Part shown: positions 9,541-18,000 of the stretch, in pieces
How the letters are laid out: every line of letters starts with the position of its first letter
Position numbering within the stretch: the first letter of the stretch is position 1
DNA from: Bacillota bacterium
GTDB lineage: Bacteria > Bacillota > Clostridia > Peptostreptococcales > Anaerovoracaceae
DNA: 64,000 nucleotides
Direction of reading: 5' to 3'
Assembly (NCBI GenBank): GCA_017394515.1
Contig: JAFPXY010000018.1
Location: 1 to 64,000 of the forward strand
Made by a program: the position numbers and the translations under genes
Notes under the pieces: model-generated
What the model saw: only the letters and a program-made list of their open reading frames with translations
Databases searched by the model: none
Told to the model about the DNA's origin: nothing

Positions 9541-10932
9541 ATGCAGTTAAAGATAAGCGTTCTTTCTGAAGAGGAAAAGAGACTGGTTCATGAGAAGACC
9601 ATGGAGATTTTAGGCACCGCCGGGATCTGGATCAAAAGCCCCGTAGCCTTTGAAATGCTCAAAAACACCGGGGCCAGGACGGACGACGAAAAGCAGATCG
9701 TATACTTCACCGAGGAGATGGTGAAGGACGCCCTGAACAAGGCTCCTAAATCCTTTAAACTTGGCGGAAGAAATCACAAGTTCGATCTTGTGGTGCCTTC
9801 TGATGAAAGCCATCACATCATGAGCGGCATCGCCACCAGCATCTACGATGTGGAGACCGGCGAGAAACGCGATGCTGTGATAAAGGATGTGGTGGATATC
9901 GGAAGGGTTTTTCAGAAGGCTGAGACCGGAAGAGTCTGTTGGACCGGGGTGACCGCATCAGACGTACCTCAGAAGACCCACAATCTCCATGAGATGGCAG
10001 CCGTGATCCAGGGGACGTCCAAGCACGTTCAGGTGGAACTTTCAAGTACCTATGAAGCACCTTTTGCGGCACGTATCCTAGAGACCATCTGCGGCAGCAA
10101 AGAAAAGGTCGTAGAGGATAAGATCGCATCCTTCCTGTACTGCCCGGTATCGCCCCTTACCCAGGACAAAAAGATGCTGGAAGCATATCTGTCCCTTGCT
10201 GAATACGAGATACCTATCAGCATCTATCCCATGCCCATGATAGGACTTACGTCTCCTGCATCAACGTTTTCGACACTTTGCCAGAATAACGCGGAGGTGC
10301 TTTCGGCTCTGGTGATCTTCCAGACCGCTCATCCGGGCTGGCCCATAATCTACGGCACAGCAGCCGGAGCCACGGATCCTATGACGGGAGTCTATGTGAG
10401 GGGAGGAGAAGCTCCTCTGATAAGTCTTGCCTGGACGGAAATGGCTCGCTTCTATGGTCTGCCTTGTCAGGTCATCGGAGGCGGAAGCTTCGAGACCATG
10501 CCTGCATACTTGGGAAATCCGGATCTCATCGACGGCATCGGCTGCATTGAGTGCGGCATGGCTGTGGATCTTCCCATGATACTGGCTGATGAGGAGATCG
10601 GCAAGCGCTGCATGAGGATCAGAAAGGGCATAAACACCGGAAAGGGCGGAGACCTGACAGAAGATATCCTCAAGGAAGGACCCGGGGGCAATTATCTTTT
10701 GCACCGCTCAACCATGAAGAATTTCAGAAATAACGACGAGATTTATCATAATACGACTTATCCTCTGAGCAGACGTGCCCAGATCGATGAGAGAAAGGTG
10801 AACCGCGAGGCTGCTTTGGATATAGTGAAGGGCATTCTGGCGGGACCGCATGAAGATGCGCTTCCCGAGGAGATCCTTAAGGTAATGGATGAGATCCTGA
10901 AGGAAGCAGATGAAGGAATAATTGAATCATGA
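9541..10932 (+). CDS. Pyrrolysine-free MttB-family (trimethylamine methyltransferase-like) protein
   Basis: COG5598 proteins move a methyl group from a quaternary or tertiary amine to a corrinoid protein. Characterised members without pyrrolysine include MtgB (glycine betaine), MtpB (proline betaine) and MtcB (carnitine). This 463-residue frame has no internal TAG, so it belongs to that non-pyrrolysine group. Recognisable segments include VLSEEEKRLVHEKTMEIL at the start and GGSFETMPAYLGN. AAGGAG overlaps the preceding stop region, and the 3' end overlaps the amidohydrolase gene by ATGA. No corrinoid-protein (MttC) or activator (RamA) gene is nearby. The substrate is unknown. Confidence 0.85.
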   Translation: MQLKISVLSEEEKRLVHEKTMEILGTAGIWIKSPVAFEMLKNTGARTDDEKQIVYFTEEMVKDALNKAPKSFKLGGRNHKFDLVVPSDESHHIMSGIATSIYDVETGEKRDAVIKDVVDIGRVFQKAETGRVCWTGVTASDVPQKTHNLHEMAAVIQGTSKHVQVELSSTYEAPFAARILETICGSKEKVVEDKIASFLYCPVSPLTQDKKMLEAYLSLAEYEIPISIYPMPMIGLTSPASTFSTLCQNNAEVLSALVIFQTAHPGWPIIYGTAAGATDPMTGVYVRGGEAPLISLAWTEMARFYGLPCQVIGGGSFETMPAYLGNPDLIDGIGCIECGMAVDLPMILADEEIGKRCMRIRKGINTGKGGDLTEDILKEGPGGNYLLHRSTMKNFRNNDEIYHNTTYPLSRRAQIDERKVNREAALDIVKGILAGPHEDALPEEILKVMDEILKEADEGIIES

Positions 10933-12458
10933 AAGATCTGGTAATCATAAACGGACAGATAAATACCATGGACCCGAGGATGCCACAAGCTGAAGCGCTT
11001 GTGGTAAAGGGCGGCAAAATACTTTTGCTCGGCACCAATGAAGAGGTGAGAAGAGCCATGCCTTTGGGAGCTGAGATCATAGATTGCAAGGGCAATTCGG
11101 TGTTTCCGGGATTTTTCGATACCCACGTCCACCTTACCTTTACAGGGTTAAATATAACCACACTAAAGCTGGAGAAGGCGTCAGACAAAAAAGAACTACT
11201 TGATCTCCTTTTAGCAAGAGAAGCAGGTCTGGCGCCGGGGCTCTGGCTTCATGCCACGGGCTACGATGAGACTAAGTATCCGGATAGAAGCTTACCCACC
11301 ATGAAGGAACTGGATGAGCTCTTTGGCTCAAGGCCTGTCCTTCTGGAAAGGGTGGACGCCCATCAGATCTGCGTGAACTCAGCAGCCTTTGTGGCCTTGG
11401 GATTAAGCATAGGAGAGCAGGGCGTGGAACTGGATGAAAAGGGTGATCCCATAGGAATCGTCAAAGATCCCGCCAATGGGCGTGCTCATAAAAAGTTTTC
11501 AGAAGACCTGATCACCGATGAGATGCGTAGGGAGTTCCTTAAGAACGCCTGCCATGAGAGCTTGAAGATGGGAACTACCTCCCTGAGCGCCCTGGAAGGC
11601 GGAGCACTATTCTGCGATGACGACGTGGACGTATTCTTAGATATGCAGGACAAACTGCCCTTGAATACGGTGCTTTATCACCAGACTCTGGACGTTAATA
11701 AGGTCATCGCAGAAGGCCAGAAGCAGATCGGTGGCTGCATAGTGCTGGATGGGTCTCTGGGATCCCACACAGCGGCCTTATTTGACGATTACAGCGACTT
11801 AAAGGGCTGTAAAGGAAATCTGTACTATTCCCAGGATATAATCGACGATTTCGTTCTTGAGGCTCACGAGAAGGGGCTGCAGGTATCCATGCATAACATA
11901 GGTGACAGGGCAACAGAAAGGCTTCTTACAGCCTTTGAGAGAGCCTGCTCCAAATATCCTCGCCCGAATCATCGTCACCGCTTCGAGCACTTCAGCATGG
12001 CCACGGACGATCAGGCTAAGCGTGCCGCAGCACTTGGCTGCTGCCTGGCAATGCAGCCATCATACGTGGTTGGTGATGAGATGATCAGGACCAGGGTAGG
12101 AGAGGAGCGCATGAAGAGAAGCCTTAGATTCAAGACCTTTATGAATATGGGCCTTAAGGTCGGAGGGGGATCAGATGCGCCCGTCACGCCTGTCAGTCCT
12201 TTCCATGGCATCGCCTGCTGTATGGAGCACTTCCTTAAGGAAGAAAGGATGGGCTTCCGGGATGCTGTCAGGATGTTTACGACAGACGCTGCGTACCTGA
12301 CCTTTGAAGAAAACAGAAAGGGAAGGATCGCACCGGGGATGGACGCAGATATAGCTATTACGGATAGAAACGTTTTAGAGATCAATGCACCTTCGGAATA
12401 TAGAGACATTAAGTTTGACAAGACCATAGTTGGGGGAGAAATAAGATACGCAAGATAA
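10929..12458 (+). CDS. YtcJ-like amidohydrolase family protein
   Basis: Metal-dependent amidohydrolase of the YtcJ/amidohydrolase-3 type, acting on an unknown C-N bond. The metal-site HxH motif is visible in FFDTHVHL. HRFEHFSM and GGGSDAPVTP match later family motifs, and the C-terminus has the GRIAPGMDADIAI segment that closes the composite beta domain. The 509-residue length fits. The start overlaps the MttB-like stop (ATGA), so the two genes are translationally coupled and probably act on the same compound or pathway. It ends the operon; only a plain T run follows. Confidence 0.87.
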   Translation: MKDLVIINGQINTMDPRMPQAEALVVKGGKILLLGTNEEVRRAMPLGAEIIDCKGNSVFPGFFDTHVHLTFTGLNITTLKLEKASDKKELLDLLLAREAGLAPGLWLHATGYDETKYPDRSLPTMKELDELFGSRPVLLERVDAHQICVNSAAFVALGLSIGEQGVELDEKGDPIGIVKDPANGRAHKKFSEDLITDEMRREFLKNACHESLKMGTTSLSALEGGALFCDDDVDVFLDMQDKLPLNTVLYHQTLDVNKVIAEGQKQIGGCIVLDGSLGSHTAALFDDYSDLKGCKGNLYYSQDIIDDFVLEAHEKGLQVSMHNIGDRATERLLTAFERACSKYPRPNHRHRFEHFSMATDDQAKRAAALGCCLAMQPSYVVGDEMIRTRVGEERMKRSLRFKTFMNMGLKVGGGSDAPVTPVSPFHGIACCMEHFLKEERMGFRDAVRMFTTDAAYLTFEENRKGRIAPGMDADIAITDRNVLEINAPSEYRDIKFDKTIVGGEIRYAR

Positions 12459-12470
12459 GTTTTTTTTCAA

Positions 12471-12499
12471 TACAATAACAACTTCCGTTATGATATAAT
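12471..12499 (+). promoter_or_regulatory. Possible promoter of the ECF sigma operon
   Basis: A perfect TATAAT lies at 12494-12499, with a weak -35 candidate (TACAAT, 12471-12476) 17 bases upstream. It sits in the short gap between the amidohydrolase and sigma-factor genes. The -35 match is poor. Confidence 0.4.
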
Positions 12500-12540
12500 G
12501 ATATCAACGGGGAACCGAACTTATAGAAAGAGGGACTGTA

Positions 12541-13101
12541 ATGCCGGAATCAGACGAGATAATCTATACGCGCTTTCTGGAGAAAGGAGCAAATGAGGAC
12601 ATAAAGGAACTCATGCAAAGACATAGAGAGGGTCTTACTTTGTTCCTTCACGGCATGGGACTCAGTCTTGAGGACGCAGAGGAGATTATGATCGACTCCT
12701 TTGTTGCTGTAGGCATGGGCAGAAGTGTTTTTTACGGCAAGAGCAGCTTCAAGACATGGTTGTTTTCCATCGGCAGGAATAAAGCTCTCAATCACCTCAA
12801 GGCAAGGCGGTTCGACACGGTTTCATTAAATGATAATATCAAATATAGCGAGGAGAAATACCCGGAGCTTGACATGCTTAAGAAAGAGCGTGACAAGGTA
12901 CTCTACCTGGCTTTAGACAGGCTGAAAGACGAATATCGCCAGATACTGTATCTAATATACTTTGAAGATATGAGTATCGAAGATGCAGCCCGGGTAATGA
13001 AAAAGACTCGAAAGCAGATATATAATCTTATCCTGCGCAGCAAAGAAGCGCTTAAGAAGGAACTTACGGAAAGCGGAGCAGATTCGGAACTGTTCATTTA
13101 G
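12541..13101 (+). CDS. ECF-type RNA polymerase sigma factor
   Basis: A 186-residue sigma-70 family protein of the extracytoplasmic function group. Region 2 (about residues 22-85) includes AEEIMIDSFV and FKTWLFSIGRNKALNHLKAR. Region 4 (about 115-170) is a helix-turn-helix around MSIEDAARVMKKTRKQIYN. The ribosome site AAAGAGGGA precedes ATG 12541. It is followed by a multi-pass membrane protein and a PrsW-like protease, which suggests control by a membrane-bound inhibitor released by proteolysis. No classical soluble anti-sigma gene with a zinc motif is adjacent. Confidence 0.9.
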   Translation: MPESDEIIYTRFLEKGANEDIKELMQRHREGLTLFLHGMGLSLEDAEEIMIDSFVAVGMGRSVFYGKSSFKTWLFSIGRNKALNHLKARRFDTVSLNDNIKYSEEKYPELDMLKKERDKVLYLALDRLKDEYRQILYLIYFEDMSIEDAARVMKKTRKQIYNLILRSKEALKKELTESGADSELFI

Positions 13102-13123
13102 GTACCGAAAAGGAGACAGTGGT

Positions 13124-13915
13124 ATGATCAGTATCCTCATAAGCGATGCGATCGAATTGATACATATAACCTTGCTGACGGCCTTCCTTATCAATACGAT
13201 CAGAAGAAATCCTGTCATAAAATCATCGACTGCCAGCCTCTATGTGCTCGGCACGGTGGTTTATATTGCCTCGGATCTGTATTGGATCGTGCATCTTTTG
13301 ATCAAGAATGGAGAAACTCCTTCGTTTTCTGCAGTGGAGATCGGAATAGCAGGAGTGTTTATTTTCTATGGCGCTGCGATCCATGAAAGAATGAGACCGA
13401 AACAGCGCTTTTTCAAACTGACATTTCCAGTGGTATTTGCAGCCTTATTCACCTTGATAAATACCATTTGCTGGATACTCTGGACATCAGGAGTAGTAAG
13501 GGACACTATAACAGGTATCGCCATGGGATATTTTGCCTGCGTACTTGCTGTCAGGATGGAAGAACTGGAGCTCTTAAAGAAGGAAAAAAGAGCGCAAGCA
13601 AGCTTGTTCACAGCAGTTTTGATGTTCCTGGAACTGGGAACGGTATACACCTCAGGGACCTTACTGCTCTTGCTTGATATTGCGCGCTATATCTTTTGGT
13701 TTGCCGGAGTATTGTACTTTGCTGTTTTGGTATATAAATATGTCATAGCCGGAAAGGACATAGAAAAGGGGCTGTGCAGTTCTTTTGCATTTTACCTCTG
13801 GAGCGTATTCGGATTGTATTTGAGCGCCGGCACCATGTATCAGGTATTCAACGTTATACTACTTTTTTCGATGATAGCTATGTTTCTGGCGGTGAGAAAG
13901 GAGGAGGGCAGATGA
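13124..13915 (+). CDS. Multi-pass membrane protein of unknown function, in sigma operon
   Basis: A 263-residue integral membrane protein with about seven or eight hydrophobic helices across its length and a charged central loop (RMEELELLKKEKRAQ). I recognise no catalytic motif. AAAAGGAG lies before ATG 13124. It is placed between the ECF sigma gene and the PrsW-like protease gene and overlaps the latter by ATGA. From position alone it could be a sensor or an unusual membrane-embedded anti-sigma factor. That is inference. Confidence 0.7.
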   Translation: MISILISDAIELIHITLLTAFLINTIRRNPVIKSSTASLYVLGTVVYIASDLYWIVHLLIKNGETPSFSAVEIGIAGVFIFYGAAIHERMRPKQRFFKLTFPVVFAALFTLINTICWILWTSGVVRDTITGIAMGYFACVLAVRMEELELLKKEKRAQASLFTAVLMFLELGTVYTSGTLLLLLDIARYIFWFAGVLYFAVLVYKYVIAGKDIEKGLCSSFAFYLWSVFGLYLSAGTMYQVFNVILLFSMIAMFLAVRKEEGR

Positions 13916-14559
13916 TATATTCGGAATATGTATTGATATGCATAGCGAGCCCGATCCTCCTGACCCTTTTATTCGTCAAGGGCAGCGCCAGAAGATATGC
14001 ATTATTCTTCGTGATAGGTATGGTGGTATGTCTGCTTAGCGCATACGTAGGAGGTTTCGTTCAGCAGGTAAGCGGGATGGACAGTAACTGGGTATCCATC
14101 TACGCTTCTCCTGTGACCGAGGAGCTAATGAAGATGATACCCCTGATCATTACTCTGCTTCTGTCCGCTGAGAAAGACTCTGGGCTTCTGCCTTCAGGAA
14201 TCGCGCTGGCAGCGGGTTTCGCAACTTTTGAAAACTGCTGCTACATCCTCTCATCCGGGGCGGATGAACTGGTCTTCATCCTTATACGAGGGCTTTCTGT
14301 GGGGATCATGCATATAGTCAGCATATTGATATTATATCTGGGACTTATTATGGCAGAGAGAATGTATTCGCGTTCTCTGGCCAGTATAATCGGCGCTCTG
14401 TCCTTATCGATGACCTTCCATTCGCTGTACAACCTTCTGGTTTCCGAACCGGGAATGCCATCGATAATAGGCTTTATAATGCCTACGCTGACTGCTGTTA
14501 TCCTGTATGAGCCATACCGGAGACTGGTACCCAATCTGTCAGATAGCTATACTGAATAA
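13912..14559 (+). CDS. PrsW-like intramembrane metalloprotease
   Basis: PrsW of Bacillus subtilis makes the first cut in the anti-sigma factor RsiW. This 215-residue membrane protein carries the family's signature residues: Glu70-Glu71 with Lys74 in VTEELMK, Glu107 in ATFENCCY, His134 in GIMHI and His170 in MTFHSLYN. I start it at ATG 13912, which has GAGGAGGG before it and overlaps the upstream stop by ATGA. The in-frame ATG at 13774 would extend it with unlike sequence inside the previous gene. Its neighbours suggest that it activates the sigma factor at 12541. Confidence 0.85.
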   Translation: MIYSEYVLICIASPILLTLLFVKGSARRYALFFVIGMVVCLLSAYVGGFVQQVSGMDSNWVSIYASPVTEELMKMIPLIITLLLSAEKDSGLLPSGIALAAGFATFENCCYILSSGADELVFILIRGLSVGIMHIVSILILYLGLIMAERMYSRSLASIIGALSLSMTFHSLYNLLVSEPGMPSIIGFIMPTLTAVILYEPYRRLVPNLSDSYTE

Positions 14560-14580
14560 TAAAATACAAAAATATTTTTG

Positions 14581-14617
14581 AAAAAACGGAGTTTTAGTGA
14601 GTAATACTCCGTTTTTT
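14581..14617 (+). terminator. Rho-independent terminator after the prsW-like gene
   Basis: AAAAAACGGAGT (14581-14592) pairs with ACTCCGTTTTTT (14606-14617). This is a textbook hairpin with built-in A and T runs. The next gene starts 48 bases downstream with no visible promoter, so read-through may matter. Confidence 0.85.
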
Positions 14618-14664
14618 GTTTACTAATGGACAAAGAAAGTAAACAGAAAGAGGGGAATATTGTT

Positions 14665-14985
14665 TTGAAATACACATTAGATGAATCGGTAGCAGAATTT
14701 GAAAAGCGCAAAAAATTCGCTGAAAAGAAGCGCCATAAGAGAAACGAAAGAGCTTTGTTCTCAGGTGTGGGCGTACTATCGGTAATGCTCATAATATCGC
14801 TGTTTAACGTGATCGGCCTGAATGCTCCCGGACAGGGAAACTCCAATTACGGCTCTTTCCTCTTATCACCTGAGTCAGGAGGATATATAGTGGTGGCTAT
14901 CATAGCCTTCGTCCTCGGCATTCTGCTAACGATCGCGGTACTTTACCGAAACGGAAGACTCAAAGGAAAGAAAAACTCAAAATAA
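14665..14985 (+). CDS. Small two-helix membrane protein with YGSFLLS motif (paralogue of 246-584)
   Basis: A 106-residue protein with a long basic N-terminus (FEKRKKFAEKKRHKR), helix 1 (about residues 32-50), an outer loop holding NYGSFLLSPESGGY, and helix 2 (about 75-95). The start is TTG 14665, with AGAGGGG 9 bases upstream. An ATG at 14626 is in frame but lies close to the terminator and lacks a ribosome site. It matches the protein at 246-584 in layout, start codon and loop motif. Its place behind the sigma/PrsW genes suggests a link to that system. No function is known to me. Confidence 0.7.
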   Translation: MKYTLDESVAEFEKRKKFAEKKRHKRNERALFSGVGVLSVMLIISLFNVIGLNAPGQGNSNYGSFLLSPESGGYIVVAIIAFVLGILLTIAVLYRNGRLKGKKNSK

Positions 14986-15048
14986 TCAATTAAGCGTAGT
15001 CATACTTTTAGAAGAGAAACTGCATCAACTGAATGAAAGGAGAAAGAC

Positions 15049-18000
15049 ATGGATAACAAGGAGATAAGCATAAGGAGATGTCTATTCTGTCTCTTACTGT
15101 CCTTTGCAATGGTGGTAAGCCTTGTACCGAGTACAGCCTCGATGGCCTTTGCGGATACAACACCAGGTACAGGAACCGAACCTACTGACGAAGAACAGAT
15201 ACAAGAAATGCTCGAACTTGATAAAGAGGCTCCCAGCGAACTGGCAACTTCCCAAAATGAAGTCTACGGTGTCGATAACGAGATCATCAAAGACGGGAAA
15301 CCCAATACCAATACTCCGTTTTTGCTCTCAGAGCAGAGCGAGCTCGCTTTGTTATACAGAGACAATGGTAAAAACTATTTCTATCAGTTCGATAACTTCA
15401 ATATGGGATATACCAAGATCATTAACAACACAGCCTGGGTAAACGGCATAAACGTATCCAATGCCAAAAGCTACACCCAGCTTACTGATACTCAGACTGA
15501 GGCCTACGATACTATGAAAAGCGTTCAGTCCATAGGATTCGACAGAGACGGATCCGGCAGAAAGACGCATACGGCATCAATAGGCTTCTCAGGCAGCAAT
15601 GTTCTGCTGGTGATTCAGAACGCTGCCACAGGCGGAGATCTTAAGATCATTAACGTCGGAGCAGCTGCAGGCGCGGCAGAAGCTCCTGAGACTCTGTCAG
15701 ATAACTATCTGGCCATCACAGCCGGAGATTATGACAAAGACGGTAAGGACTCTGTAGTTGTATACTTCCCCGGAGATGGAGACAACGCCGTGATCAAAGA
15801 GTACTATCTCAGCGGAAGCGACTGGGTATCCAGAGATGTAGTCAATCTGTCATCAGTTCTTAAGAACACCACATACATCTCGAAAAATGATTACAGATTC
15901 AAACCTGTCGTCAGCCTTGCCACCGGAGACTTCACGGGAGATGATAGGGAACAGCTGGCTTTCTCAGCTGGTTTCTATAACACCTCAGACAGTGTGGCAG
16001 ACGGATACAAGAACTATGAATGCACTGATATGGAATATTTCGCGACCTGCGTTGAAGTCTGTGATAATTCAGGGTCAGGCTGGAAGAGATCCGATCCCAT
16101 CTGGATGTATGATATCCCCGACTCCTTCTCTGAGAATAATGGGGTAAGAGAATACGCTCCCACGATCATGCACGCAGGAGTCATCGCTGCGGGCGACGTG
16201 GACAATAACGGCATTGATGAGATCGTGGCTGCAGGTTACAGGGATGTGGACGTTGCCAAAGCCTACTATTCCAAAGGAACAGACGGTAAATGGGCGCTTT
16301 CCAAAGTTCACTATGTCTGCAACTGGGCTGAAAGTAACTGTCTGGTAAGTTCAGTTATCCACGCAAGTGATGACGAAAACTCAAGTGATGTTGATGTCGA
16401 ATACTACAGGACCAACCTTCAAGCTTTCGAAATGAGCAGAGCTCAGAAATACACCCACATTGGTTTCTGCAAGGAAAGTGACTGGGCTTTCCCGAAGCTG
16501 TCTATGGCCTGCGCGAAGACAAACGGTAATAATTCTCCTGAGGATGTCTTCATATCCGGAATAGTATATAATTTTGAGAATTATTCAGCTCAAGCTAAAT
16601 TCACCCCTGATGTTATAGGAGGAAGCGATCTTGAGATCTGCACGGGTAAATACCGTGTCGCCAATTTACCCATACCGAGCGCTGTCAACTGGATAAGGAG
16701 CGTAGCGGTCGGTAACTTCGACGGAAATGTGGCAGGAAGAGAGCAGTTCGTATTTACCCTCTGGCAGAAAGCACGAAATAAGAATAATTATTCTGCCAAT
16801 CTGGGCGTTATTACCGGAGTGATGTTTAATGATCTGGACAGTAAAGGTAATATAGTTGAATATGGAAGTAAAACTGAAGTAGTAAGCTATGGACCTCCTG
16901 AGTATTATGCCTGCAATCTGGATGCGGGAGAAATAACGAACAATAATTATCCTTTCCATGAAAAAGGTGATGAAAAGAAAGGTTATTCTCAGCTTTACCA
17001 AGGCGCAGATATATCAAAGAATATATTCGCGGTGCCTGTAGCTGTTGATACCGATGATGACGGCGTTTTAGGAAGATTCCGTAAGAACGGATATGTTTAC
17101 ACTGACCCCCAGGTACTGGCAGTTCTGGAGGCAGGCCCCTTCTTCGATGAGATAGATGAAGCGGGCGGCGGCGGTGGTGCCAGTACTTCCTACAGTGTGA
17201 CCACCAGCTTCGCTTCCACCACATCGAGAAGCGACAACGTATCCTTTGAGGCGGGATTCGCGGGTGAGATCGGCTTCAGCAATTTCAAGACCTCTTTGGA
17301 ACTTGGATATACCATGGACTGGTCACACAGTTATGAAACGGAGTACTCAGTGTCTACCGGTTACGAAGTCAGCGCTGCTGATGAGGATATAGTACTTATC
17401 AGCCGTGTGCCTCATCTGGTATACACCTATGATGTCTGGAACTCTGAGAAAAATGAATGGATAGAGAATGGTTACAGCGTCAAAGTTCCTCTGGCACCAT
17501 ACTACTATACTCTGGGAGTTGATGAATACAATGATTTCGTTGATGATTTCAACAATATGATGGGAGACAAAACTGAATTCTATCTGAAAAAGATCGTGAT
17601 GGGAAAGGATCTCCCTAAGGACCACATTGGAAATCCCGATAAATATTGGTCAAACTGGAGTATGGCAGGCACCGGTGGTAAGGCCTTAACTGATACTATA
17701 TTTAACCTCGGGTACTCAGGAGATAGTTCGACAATAACGTACGAAGATACTTATTCCACTACAGAAGGAACGGAATTAAGCCATGGCTTCCACTATGGAC
17801 TGACGGTTCAGGGCGGTGCCGATCTTGAAGTAGCGGAATTTTGGGCAGGAGGTTATGTAAATCTCGACTACAGCCAAACTACCGGACATTCGATCACACA
17901 GAGTAAATCTCAAGGTATAGCAGCCACGGTAGATAACATTTCTGCTAAAAAAGTCAATGGCCTGACGGAGGCACAGGTAAGGAATGGATACTACTTTACC

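Noticed and set aside
9541-10932. True trimethylamine methyltransferase MttB with pyrrolysine
   Set aside because: The frame has no internal TAG codon, and no pyl or mttC genes are near.
13774-13911. N-terminal extension of the PrsW-like protein from ATG 13774
   Set aside because: The added 46 residues lie inside the previous gene in another frame and do not resemble the family; ATG 13912 has a good ribosome site.
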